Below, in pieces: positions 23,730 to 35,959 of a stretch of DNA of 64,000 nucleotides. The position numbers were made by a program, and so were the translations under genes. Numbering within the stretch: the first letter of the stretch is position 1; each line of letters starts with the position of its first letter. The DNA is from Lepas anatifera. Taxonomy: Eukaryota; Arthropoda; Thecostraca; Lepadidae. Below the pieces are notes generated by a model. The model was not told where the DNA came from and did not search any database. It saw nothing but the letters and a program-made list of their open reading frames with translations. The stretch spans positions 806,001 through 870,000 of the forward strand of contig JAOTON010000897.1 in NCBI GenBank assembly GCA_034440635.1, in the 5' to 3' direction.

Positions 23730-26700
23730 ATGGTGGCGAGTCGTCAGGTGAGGCCTTACACGTTTGCACAAGCCAGTACTCATGCTTCTGAGATTGGGAT
23801 CTGGAAGCATTTTAACATCCATTTTTTAATCAGTGATGTAGCGTTATCATACCTGAAATAAGCATGGCTTGCTTTTCATCAGAGCTTACGGCGGCGAGAA
23901 GGCCATCTCCGAATTGAAGAATAAGGCCATCGTGTGCGTGTTGGTTGTCAACGTCTATCGGGGAAACAACTCCACATTAAAGGGTGCACATATCTCTAAA
24001 TTATTGCTGTAGATTTTGTAGTTGATGGACTATTTAGCCCTCAGTTTAATCGAACTCCAAATATTAACGCTGAGTGACCCATGCCAGGGGATGAGAATTA
24101 AGCGTGATATATCGAAAAAGGACACCATATAATCGACAATGCGGTGGTGTACGCTGCTGTATTGCTGTTACTGCCTTGTCATAACCACAAGAAAACTCGG
24201 CACGATAAAGTATTCGTGGCCTAATTGCCAAATCAGCCCAATGCACAGCCTCAATATAGCGAGGGCACGGCCCTGCCTACGCACGATAACAATTGAATAT
24301 CGATACTGACCTCGTTCGTCTTACAGGATGGGCCGGTTCGTGCTGTAATAGCACCTCCATCCGAGTCATCTGCTCACCAGGGCCCCGACCGTGGGCCCGC
24401 CATAGATGGCGCCAGCATCGACCTCAGCCTTGGAGGGTCGGACAGTGCCAGTCAGGTAAGTAGAGCAGAACCAGACGACGAAGCGTGTTGCCTGACAGAT
24501 GCCAGAACCAGACGACGAAGCGTGTTGTCTGACAGATGCCAGAACCAGACGACGAAGCGTGTTGTCTGACAGATGCCGTTTCACATACTTTGCAGCATTT
24601 CAGACATTTCCGCTATTCGCTTATGAATTATGTTCAAATAAAGCTGGAAGGGGATTTTCAATGAACACATGTCTAAATGGTGAGGAAGTAGCGTCTGGTT
24701 TTAATCATATCGTTTTCTGAGTGACTGGCAGTGCAGCAATGGTAATTCATTTTCGGAAAATAATTTAGCTCAAAGGTGTCTGATTTTTACACGTAACGTT
24801 TTTTCATCAATCTACCTGTTAAGTTAAAGGCATTCTTACCGTTTCAGAACAATGTGTCGAAGCTGCAGTCTGGTGACGGGGAGCCCAGCGCGGAGGTGGT
24901 GGTGGCTGTCGACGACGACGACGCTGCCGACGGTGAGTCGGGCTACGCCAGCGTCGCTTCCTTCTTCCGGGACCGCGTCGTCGAACTCGCGGCCAAGTAC
25001 AAACCCGTCATATCGAAGATCACCCAGGCTGCAGTGTTCGTTGCGTATAACATGTTCTTGATATACGCTACATACCGAGCGGTGGAATCAGGCCAAGAGC
25101 TAGACTACTGCAGTGACGTAGGGCTTCTCATTGGCATTACCGCACTCGGGTACCTCGGGTGTTTCTACTACCTCGTGCTGAAGCCGGCGTGGAAACTGCT
25201 GATGAAGAGTGATCCAGGCCAGAGGATGCTGCAAAAGGGCTGGAGGCCATTCGCGAAGCTCTGCAACTGCCTCTGGGCCAACAGGTGAATACTGCAGTTG
25301 CTAGTGTTTGGAAGAGACTCTACTGCCAATATCTACATTAGAAAAAATGCGTTAATTTTATGTACATTATAATTAGATCTGTCTGGATGTTCCATTCAGG
25401 TTTTGGTATGACTGGACATTGTGCTCCATGATCGGTTCTCACAATCGCTTCAATTTTGGCAGATGGGTGCGGCTGGCGACTTCGCTGGTGGTGTTTGCCG
25501 CCATTCTCACCTACCTGATAGTGGACACAGTCGATGAGCGGTCCCGCATGGTGTCTGCCTTCGGGAATAGTGGCTTTCGTCTTCCTCAGCTGGATCTTCT
25601 CGCACAACATGGCCAAGGTATGTCTTCTTCGTAGTATTTTTGTTTACTCTACTCATTGAAAGAAAAGGAATAATTAGACCCTGTTTTTGTGCAGAAAAGA
25701 TTATGCATAGGTATGTTATATCTAATAACGCATTATTTTTCTTTCACAAGCTGTGATCATCTCAACCTTTAGATGAGCATACTTTTGTAAACCTCGGAGT
25801 ATAAAGAAAATGTGTGTAAATACGTATATACGCTAAAAAGGGCCGTAATCAAGGACTTATTTTGTCACGGAGTAGTTGGTAACACAGAATGCTGAATGCA
25901 GAATGCTACCAAGCTGTGTAGCTAGTAGCTACAAGCGTTGTGGACGAAGGTCACGTTGGAGATGGCAGCACACTTCGAGTTTTCTATTCTCTATGTTCCC
26001 CAGGTGGTGTGGCGCCACGTCCTATGGGGGCTAGCTCTTCAGCTGCTGTTCGGCATCGTCATCCTTCGCTGGGATTTCGGGCGCCAGGTTTTCAAATGCC
26101 TGGGAGATAAAGTGACTGGGTTCCTTAAATACACCGATGAGGGCAGCAAATTTGTCTTCGGCTTCCTCATCGACGACTTCGTGTTTGCATTCAACGTGAG
26201 CTACTATTGAGTCTGAGTAATGTGTAGTTCAGTGGCATTAATTTCTGTTCACAGTTAAAGGGAGTGTTCTACTTTCCAGAAATTCTAAGTGATATTGTGA
26301 ACAAACTAGAGCTGGAGATGTAGCCACATTTGATTTCCGTATTTAATGGATAGGAACAAAAATTTAGTATTTTCCTTACAATGAACAAGGTCATAGTGTC
26401 CTTTATTTTGATAGTTATGTCAAGAAAAATGGTATTATTTGAATGAAACTGTTCTAAATTTCTCTTGGATAATCATTGCAATTGAGGAGGTTACCAGCAC
26501 TAAAATATGTATTAGAATCGTGAACAGAAACCTGAGAATGTGCGAGGAGTTTGAAATTGGTACTTTTTCCTACATACAACTACGAAATGTCCTTGTCTTA
26601 TCTTCCTACGTCTTTTTCCAGGTTCTGTCCGTCATCATCTTCTTCAGCTTCTCCATCCAAATACTCTACTACTACGGCATCATGCAAGTTGTCATCATGA

Positions 26701-27638
26701 AACTCGGATGGGTTCTGGAAGTGACTGTGGGAACCACTGCCTGCGAAAGCGTCAGTGCGGCAGCAAACATCTTCGTGGGACAAACGGAAGCGCCCTTGCT
26801 GGTGAAGCCGTTCATAGCACGCCTTACCAGGTCCGAGATCCATGCTATCATGACCGGAGGATTCGCCTCAATCGCAGGATCAGTTTTTGCTGCGTACGTC
26901 CTATTCGGAGTCTCTCCTTCGCACCTGTTGTCTGCAAGCTTCATGTCTGCTCCGGCCGCGCTGGCTATCTCCAAACTCGTCTACCCAGAAACTGAGCGCT
27001 CCAGAACCACTACAAATGACATCAACATCGAAAAAGGCGACGAGATCAATGCACTGGACGCCGCATCCCGGGGAGCGATGTCGGCGGTCAAAATCTGCGG
27101 CTACATTGCTGCATCTCTCATCGCCTTCATCGCCTTCATCGCGTTCGTCAACGGCGTGCTCGGCTGGCTGGGCGAGCTGGTGGGCTTTGCAGCTGTGTTC
27201 GGAAAGCCTTTGTCCTTCCAGTACATTGCTTCTTTTGTCTTCAGGCCAGCTGCTTGGCTAATGGGCGTACCCTGGTCGGAATGTGGCTATGTCGGAGAGC
27301 TGATTGCCCTCAAGACCGTCCTCAATGAGTTCGTGGCGTACGGCGAGTTAAGAAAAATGGTGGCGGCGAACCTTCTTTCTGCGCGCAGCTCCACGATAGC
27401 AACATACGCCCTCTGTGGGTTCTCGAACCTCGGGGCCATTGGGATCCAGATCAGTGGATTAAGTGCAATGGCGCCAGAAAGGAAGTCGGACTTCGCGCGC
27501 CTGGCCTTCAGCGCTATGATGGCGGGAAACATCGCCTGCTTTCTGACAGCCTGTGTGGCGGGAACGCTCATCAGTGACCCCAGTTCTGTGCCAGCCGCCA
27601 TCGTGGAAGCGGTCACCAACGCTGCGGCACTCGCTTAG
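23730..27638 (+). CDS. SLC28/CNT nucleoside transporter, copy B, with a one-base insertion
   Basis: Six coding exons: 23730-23747 (ATG, six residues), 24327-24455, 24848-25284, 25463-25617, 26004-26195, 26622-27638 (stop 27636-27638). All junctions are GT-AG and phases agree (0, 0, 2, then 0 if exon 4 is read without its extra base). The protein would be about 648 residues, normal for CNTs: an acidic cytosolic N-terminus with DDDD, hydrophobic segments, QTEAPLL, and ALKTVLNEFVAY matching the CNT signature. Exon 4 has CTTCGGGAATAG where copy A has CTTCGGAATAG; this extra G shifts the frame and gives a TAA at 26108-26110, leaving about 281 residues. Either this copy is broken in the sampled allele or it is a sequencing or assembly slip; the rest of the frame is undamaged. 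Confidence 0.92.
24464..24578. repeat. 37-bp tandem repeat, three copies
   Basis: Three copies of a unit starting AGAACCAGACGACGAAGCG, lying 8 bp inside the intron after coding exon 2 of SLC28 copy B. Confidence 0.9.
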
Positions 27639-28750
27639 AAAGGAGTGAAATTTTAACCTTTAACGAATTCAGTGAAGCAACGACACTTGATCTGAGGAAT
27701 GGTTCTCTGTTACAGTTACAGCGTTTTATTGTGAGTATCCTGTTTTCAGAGTAGTGGTTTGTTTTAGAGAGGACATCTTGTGCCTCTTATGTATGCCAAG
27801 TATTTAAATGTCTATCGTGTATTTATTAAATATTTATAAGTTCCCTTAGTTTCTCAGGCATGAACAACTATCTTCTTCAGGTAGATCTTTGACTGCTCAA
27901 TTTCTTGATGGAGTGACATTTTTACGCGCAATGAAAACAAGTAACAAGTTTTCAACAGACGAAGAATAGGAGAAATATCATGTATGTGAGAAAATTCCCA
28001 TATTTAGGGAGACCCCTGCCGATACTTATTAAAAGAGACATGTATTTAACCGTTATTTGAATGTGATCTAACACATGGGCATTTATTCCCTTGTTTTAGC
28101 TGACATTGTGTGACTGTTTGATAAGAATGTATGGGTTTGATACCGACTGGTCGTTGTGAAATAATTCTTACATGGCATGATGATCTCCAATACCAGCAAG
28201 TTACTTAATCAGCATAAAAACACTGTATTAGTCGCAGTTACTGCCTGAGAAGGTCTCATCCTTCTGTGAATCCACGTTCCGGAAGTACTGGCTGTTTATC
28301 TCCCCAGTGTCCTGCCGAGCTCGCGCGCTATTGCGTCGGTCACATGTCTTTCCGCTCATGTGACAAATATCGTGCAATCTCAGTTCCGATGTATCGCTGC
28401 TCAGGGTAGTATTTCCTATGTTGTTGCTTAGGTGAGCATTTGCCATTGAGTGTTCGTTGTGAATGATAACTACCTCGCATTGATGACCGTGTTACATTAC
28501 CGAGTTAATTAGAACATGGCAATCACGCCGAGGCAAATGTATATCGTAGATGTCGTTCGTATAGTAAAATGTGTCTTTCGTAATGTATGGATCAAAGTCA
28601 GCTCCTGGCATTACATGCAATACAATTAATGTATCATTTACTCGGTCTATGTTCATGTCAGTGAGATTTCTGGAGACCCCATCAGTTTTTACGCACTCTG
28701 GAACGTCGTAAGCTCATGTTTACATTTTGACAGCACAGAATGTTCACACT
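27639..28750 (+). other. 3' flank of SLC28 copy B
   Basis: AT-rich 3' untranslated and flanking sequence. An ATTAAA at 27825-27830, about 190 bp after the stop, is a possible polyadenylation signal. No further gene seen up to the next element. Confidence 0.4.
27825..27830 (+). terminator. Possible polyadenylation signal (ATTAAA)
   Basis: Variant hexamer about 190 bp after the SLC28 copy B stop codon. Position is plausible, but the AT-rich context makes chance occurrence likely. Confidence 0.3.
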
Positions 28751-29788
28751 TTAACCCTCGCCCCATCGGGGGTCATCGATGGCTCAGCAAATGATTTTTT
28801 AGAATAGCAGAAAAACGATGAGGCGCAGCACCGCGGTTGAATGATCTACCTTTTTACCTCATAATTTTTCCACCACTCCTGATTTTTTAACCCCGGGCCA
28901 CACTAGGTCAGGTCACCAGGCAAGGTCAACCATGGCCACCTCACTTCAACTTTTAAGCTCTACCATAACTACATTTCTGAGCCGATCAATTTGAAACTGT
29001 CTACACTTGATGACCCTTCCAGGGTCTACAAAATCTAGATCCAGAATTTTTCAATTTGGTGACTTGAGGTCAGGTCACGAGGTGACCTCTCCCATAGAAA
29101 AGCATGGCTCAAGCATGGGATCAAGCTATCTTATGATCGAGAAGTCGTAACAATAATTGCAGATGTTCAGATTTCTCAGAAAAATTTTTGGCCACCTTTT
29201 CACGGCTTCCAGGGACAATATTTTCCCTTTCACTTATCTGAGGTCATCACAAATCGCCAGGGGTCAAAAACAATGTTTTGACGACACCCTTTGACCTAAT
29301 CAAGCTAGAGCGCTGAATTAAACGTTATCGAATGTCTTGTCACGGGCTTTCATTTGATATGCGGCAAGGTCACTTTATGACCTTTCGTGACCCAAGGCCA
29401 AGTTAGGTCAAGAGGTGCCTTCTGAAGGTCAAACCACTGGCGCGAGGTCATTATGTTCCCCATGGTGCAAAAAGCCCTGGAATTTTCCTATCAAAAATGT
29501 ACTTTACCAGATCTCAGTCGCTCTAATGGCATGAGAGCTATTCCCAGGTTTCTTAGGCATTGCATATCTTAGTGAAAATGGCCTATCGTGACCCAAATTG
29601 ATCTCTGGAGGTCACACCGTTGACCTGAGCGCCAAAACATATAAAAGAAAATAATACTGAATTTACACGGGCTTTCCAACATACTGTGCAGATTTGCGCT
29701 AACCATAATATTTTCAGAGTAAAAGAGGGGCCATCGATGCCCCCACTGGGGTGAAGTTGGCGCCGGACCACGGTGGGGCGCGGGTTAA
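28751..29788. mobile_element. Second family of TTAA-flanked, AGGTCA-containing element
   Basis: TTAA (28751-28754) followed by CCCTCGCCCCATCGG; right end GGTGGGGCGCGGG followed by TTAA (29785-29788). CCC...GGG termini with TTAA duplication are the piggyBac pattern. 1038 bp, non-coding. The body again carries several AGGTCA/TGACCT words (for example at 28905-28930, 29065-29090, 29370-29410), though its termini differ from the 1307-type family. Confidence 0.75.
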
Positions 29789-30457
29789 GATCACTGGGGG
29801 CCGGGTATCCGTGTGGCTTCATTTCCCGTCTTCAGATCGGACAGCACGGATTAACGTGGGCTCACTCTTCAGTGGGAAGCCGCCTCCCATGTCCGATATG
29901 ACCCGGCGGAGGTAATCCTTAATCACCTACGCCAATATGCCATGCAATTGTGCAAGCGTGCCTTTAGGAGTGGTGATAATTAAATACATAAAATAAATAA
30001 AATCAACATAAAACGTACGCTGTAAGAGAGAATACAATTCCTCAGGGCATCACGGCTCTGTATCGGCATCTCGTTTATCTTTAGAAGTTAATTAGACGCT
30101 GATAGAGAATGAAGGCGTGGAGGAGGCGGGGGGCTTCGAATTCATTGTGGTGCGTTCAAAACAAAAAGACAAAACAAAATAGGGCTCGTTTTGCATCGCA
30201 TGGTACCGATCTTCTGTTTTCTTTCGTTCGATCTTCCGCTTTCGGTTTTTCCACCAATTCATCATTCACGAAAAGGTTATGTATATAGAATTTTCATACG
30301 CGTTTTAATAGGGGACATGGTTTTCTGTCTGTAGCAGGAGAATAAATTAGCCCTCTCACCTTATCACTTGCGGTGCTTATCAAGTGTTTTCCCCACTGGC
30401 AAGATGAGAGGTGTTAAACATACGCATTTAATTAGCTCTGGGTGGCATGAGTAAGGG
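29789..30457. other. Non-coding, nothing recognised
   Basis: Unique-looking AT-rich sequence; a GC-rich block at 29790-29930 could be an old SINE or gene-like repeat but has no clear boxes. Confidence 0.4.
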
Positions 30458-33400
30458 CAGTGGCGTAGCCAAGTGGAGTCCTTGGGGTCCGCGGACCCCC
30501 CCCTTGGGCTGACCTTATGCACTGGAAAACACAAGCATTGGTCTCAGGGGGCCCTCCGAGCTCGATCTCAGACCCCCCGAGGTTGATCTCAAGGGACCTC
30601 CGAGCTTGGTCTCAGGGGCCCCCGAGCTTGGTCTCAGGAGGTCCTCCGAGCTTGGTCTCACAGGCCTCCTGAGCTTGGTCTCAGGGGGCCCGAGCTCGAT
30701 CTCAGGGGGCCCCGAGCTTGGTCTCAGGGAGCGCCCAAGCTTGGTCTCAAGGGACCTCCGAACCTGGTCTCAGGGGCCCCCAAGCTTGGTCTCAGGGCCC
30801 ACGAGCTTGGTCTCACGGGCCTTTCGATCTTGGTCTTAGGGGCTCCAGAGTTGGTCTCAGGGATCCCCCGAGCATTGGTATTGATGGCTCCGGAGCAGCG
30901 AACATTGATCTCGGGAAGTGGGGGGGGGGGACAATATCGATCTCGGGGTGCCCCCGACTATCGATATCGAGAGGACTTATGAGTGAGGCACGAGAATTGG
31001 CCCCGTGGGACCCAGAGTTTGGTCTCAGGGGCCCAGGCTTGGGCTCAGGATCCCCGAGCATTGGTATCGAGGGGCTCCAGAGTACCGAGCATTAGTCTCG
31101 GGGGGCCTCCGAATGTTGATTTGGGGGTCCCCCGAACAACGGTGTCGAGTTACTCCTGAGAAAAGCGCAAGCATGGCCTAAGGGTGCCCCGAACCTGATC
31201 TAAGTGGAACCCCGAGCTTGGTCTTAGGAGCCCCGCGCATCAGGGGCTCCGGAGTATTGGTATCGGGGGGATGGGGGAAGCAATACTTTCAGGGGCCTCC
31301 AAGTGCTGATCTCGGCGGGCCCCCAATGTGTGGATGCAGTGGCGTAGCCAAGGGGTAATAGGAGTCCGAGGACCCCCAATCTGAACCACTACAGACAACC
31401 ATCCAATCTGGGCCAGTCTGAACCATTGCCAAGCATTCTCTGATCACGGGGCCCCCAGAATCAGTTTCAGAAGCCCCTGAAGATTCGTCCGAGTCGGCAT
31501 CAGGGCCCGCCCTGAAGGTCAGTCTCAAGACCCCCCAAAAGTAGATTTCAGGGGGTCCCTGAGAGTCAGTCTCAGGGGATCTCGAAAGTCGGTCTCAGGG
31601 GCCCCGAGAGTCGGTCTCAGGGGGCCGAGCTCGTCCCGGGGTCCCCCAGAGAGTGGTTCTCAGGGTCCCGCGACAGTCTATTTCAGGGGGCTCCATGAGA
31701 GTCAGTCTCAGAGAACCCCAAGAGTCGGTCAAGGGGACCCCGAGAATTAGTCTTAGAGGACCCCCGATATTCGGTCACATAGTCTTACGGGCGTCTCTCT
31801 CAGGGGTCAATATTTACTTTCAGGTGGCCCCGAGAGTTAATCTGGAGATCCCAGAGTTATTCTCATTTGATCCGCAGAGTGCTGATCTCAGGAGGCCCCC
31901 GTGGGGAAATCTTGGGAACCCTCGAGATTTAGCCTGAGGCTGTGCCCCCCCTAGTTGTTGCATAAGAGGCCCCGAGAGTCAATATCAGGATGCACCTAAA
32001 AGTTAGTCTCAGGGTGCTCCCGGGAGCTAGTATCCGGTTCGTCCAAGAGCTAATTTTGGGGCTTTGAGAGTAATTCCCAGAGGAGCTTCCGAATTTTGGT
32101 CTCACGGCCCCGAGCTAGCCTTAGGCCTCTGAGGGCTAATCTGGGCTTCCGAGAGGCAGTCTCAGGAGTGTCTTGCCAAATACTCAGTCTCAGGGGTGCT
32201 TCCACGCCTCCCTCCTCGAGTGTTAGTCTCAGGGGGCGCCCCAGGGTTAGTCTCAGAGGGCTGCCGAAAGTCAAAGTCAGGGGACCCCCAAGAGCTTATC
32301 TGGATGGCAGTGAGAGTCAGTCTCAGCCCGTCTCCCCCAGAGCAAATCTGGGGGCTCGATAAATAGGCCCAGAGGTGCTGCCGATAACTAATCTAGGGAG
32401 CCCCGAGAGATTCTCAGGAGTCCACAACTTTGGTTAAGAGGCGCCGTGAATCAGTATCAGAGACTCCCTGAGATCTAATCGGGAGAGGGGCCGGAAATTA
32501 ACCTTGTGAGTAGCGCCAGGTGTTGGTCTTTGGCGGCCCCAGACCTAGTCTCAGGTCCCCCAAGAACTGATCTCGGAAGCCCGAGTTATTTTCAGAGGAC
32601 CTTTCAGTTCTAGTGTAAGGAGGGCCGGAGAGCTCATCTCAGAGATCCGACAATTAGTCTCACGAGGTCTCCAGGAGTTAGTCTCAGGGGTCCCCTGAAG
32701 CTGCCCTCAGGTGTCCCCAAAAGCTAGTCTCAGCGAGCACTCCTCTCCTTCCTCCTCCCTCCCCTCAAAGTTATCCTCAGGGCCCCACGAGAGTAAGTTC
32801 CAGGGGGTCCCAGGAGGTAGTCTCATGGTACCCCCAAATGCTGGTTTTGGGGGATGTTAGTACTGATTTGCGGGAAAAGTGTTGTTTTCGGGGGTCCCAG
32901 ATACTGGTTTCGGCGCCGTGTCAAGTGCTAGGCCCCTTGAGCTCTCTGCTCGAGCCAGGGGTCAGGGGAGGGGGGAGGGCGGGGGCGGTGAATGATGGTC
33001 CTGGGTGGCTTTACAATGACATAGCAATACAAGCCCTGTAAAAAGCCTATCAGAGACCTAAAGTTCAAGGAAGTACTCACCTCCCCAAGCCCCGGGATCT
33101 CCAACCAATGGCTAGGGAGGAGTAAGTGAGCGTTTTCATCAGCAGGACCGTCCATGGAGTAGGTTTTATATAGCATCTGGGGCACACTCATATATCCTTT
33201 TTATTGAGCGTCCTTTTTCCTTTCCATTTCTTTTAGATTTTAGAATACAATCCAGAGATATCGCTTAAGATCTTAGGCTCAAAGAAAATTTTCGAAAATC
33301 ATATGCCTCGGAAAAATTTATATTCTCCCATTGCGTACCAAAAAAGATATCTAATTTTAGCATCCATAATAGCAAATCGAACAGGGAATTTGGAACTTCA

Positions 33401-34865
33401 GCTGGTTTTCAATCTATTAGTTTAGTCCCAATAACTACCGTCCTAAATATTCTGAAATAAACAACTGCCAAATATTTCGTAGGAAACCAAACAAACAAGG
33501 AAAATGACACACATTGATGAGCACAATCCCAAAAAGAAAAATAGGTATGAAAAGTTTAAAATAACAACGACAGAGTAATCCAAGGCGATAGTTATCTCAG
33601 GCGCCTATTGTTTTGGTAATTTCCTCATTTACAACATAGCAAGGGTAAGAAAGTAACTGTGGTGAATTCATCAGGATCTTTCCGCGGAATAGACGTTATA
33701 TGACGTCCGGAACACACCACCATCCACAATATCCCTTGTATTTTCATTCATTTTTCCATTTCTTTGGAAACTTTCTGATTAAAGAGTTCATGAATTCGAC
33801 ACCCGGAAAAAATTGGTAATTATTTTCCGTAGAAGACCATTTATTCGTACTCAAAACGACTGGTCTCCAATAACTTCATACCTGTGAACCAGAGTGAATT
33901 GAGGTAAAGTCAGGTTTAACATCATGCACGCAGCAACATTTGATTTCCCGAAATGTGCCACAAAACTGTTATTATAGCCACGCTGTCATTTAGGTATGGG
34001 CCAGCCTAAAAGAAAAGATTTGGTAACATAAATTTACTAACACTTGGATTGAAAAAATCAAATTATAAACAAAATAATAACACACTTAAAAAGGGATAGA
34101 AAAATTTTCATCGTGTAAATGTTATAATGCCAAAATATTATACGACACAGATAGGAGATGGGCCCCGACTACTAAGGGGGCCCCGGCCTGGGGGCCCCCG
34201 ACGGTAGTCGGCAGGGGCGTAGGAACGGTTTGAAAAGTGGAGGGGCAGCTTTAGAGGGGGCCCACCTCAAGGGGGCCCCAGTCCACGGGGCCTATAATTT
34301 TAAAAATTTTAGATAGCTCGTTTAGTGTAATAAGGCATGCATGCACACAAGGATGTCAATATATGGAAAATTGAGAATTTAAATTTTTCCCTATGATTTC
34401 GAGTTGTACCTATTATGATGTAATAAATCATAGTAAAACGCAAAAAAACATTTTTTGGTTTTTTACCTAGACCCTTTTCAAATACGAAATACATTTTTAA
34501 GCTCATATGGAGGATTTCAATCATTTTTTTACCACGAACGCGTTTTTTATATTTACAGATGTTTAGGCCCTTTTCATTACATTTACAAAATTAAGAACTG
34601 CTTAGAAAACTACAGACAATGCTTTGATACCAAATAGCCTCACTTCGCTATGCCTAATCAACTTGTATTTGCTTATTTAATGACGAAAATGTGAACATTG
34701 ATGTAGGTTATTACGGATCTATTCTTTCCATCATTAGAGATTGATTTAGGTAAAGGCTGATCACAATAAATACGCCTAGCTGTATTTCGATGCCTAAAAT
34801 GCAGAGTTCCAGCATGACTGCAAGTGCAATGTTGGTACTTAATGGCCAGCTTTGTGATGCCGAGG

Positions 34866-35020
34866 TGTGGCATGGTGTTATAGTGGTTAGCAACCCTGCT
34901 TTCCACGCCACCAACTCGGGTTTAAGGCACGGCAGATTCCTTGTGCAAGGAGCAATTTGGCTCCCAAGAAACCCCTCCAACGGGGAAAGATTTGGCGACG
35001 CCATATAACCCTGGCATCGA
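34866..35020 (+). repeat. tRNA-derived SINE inside hAT B
   Basis: Head TATAGTGGTTAGCA (A-box-like), then CGGGTTTAAGGC (B-box-like), then a body matching, in reverse, the copies at 60436-60600 and 62858-63033 ('ggctcccaagaaacccctcc'). Confidence 0.75.
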
Positions 35021-35959
35021 AAGACGTCGCGCCTTTCGATGGCTCAGGAACGACTGTTGCTCGGCATTTAGTGCAGGGACCGTGTCCGATTCATATTTTG
35101 TGTTGGGATTGATATGGAATGGAGTTTGATTGGGCCCAGTTCTCCGGAACTCATTTGGAAACACTCGGGTAGAAGGTTCCTTGGCTTTGTTTCGAAGCGC
35201 TCCTCCTCCAGAGGCTTGCAGGCAGCGTACTACCGAACTTGAACGTTCCCAGACAAGCTATCGGGGCCGTTTGGGTTTCTTGTTCTATATTACAGTTGCT
35301 GATATTTGTATATTCGTTGCGGGGGCCCACCTCAAAGGGGGCAGTATCCCCCTGACCCCCGGTCGCTATGCCTATGCCGCCCAGGGGCCGCCAAATTATC
35401 TCGGAGGGCCCCAAAGTCCAGACCATGGCTCAGGAACCCAGATCAGTCAGCTCAAGGGCCCAGACCAGTGCGTTAGCTTCGGGACCAGCTTATCAAGGGA
35501 CCCTACATAAGCACAGCACCCCTAGAAGCTCATCACAGGGTAGCTCCAGATTCGCACAGGGTGCCAAATTAGCTTAGGGGCCCGATTCAGCTCGGAGGTC
35601 CCCAGGTCGACTTATGTAGGGTCTCAAAACAGCTCAAGGGACTTGTTCAAGCTCACGGATCCCAGCTTAGCTCAATGATGCTAGAACAGTTCAGAGGCCC
35701 CAAACCAGCTCAGGGCTCTTGTTCAGTACATGCCAGCTCAGCTCAGGGGCCCAGATCGGCTGATATAGCGTCCCCTCTCATACCAGCTCAGGGGCTCCAT
35801 TCAAGCTCACGGCCCCAGCTTAGCCCAGGGACCCTAGAAGAGTTCAGGGCCCCCATACCAGATCAGAGGCCCCAGTTAAGCACAGCTGTACCCAGATTAG
35901 CTCAGGGCCCCAGCTAGGCTTAGGGGGTCCCAGGGTGGCTGATGTAGAGTCTCAGAGCA

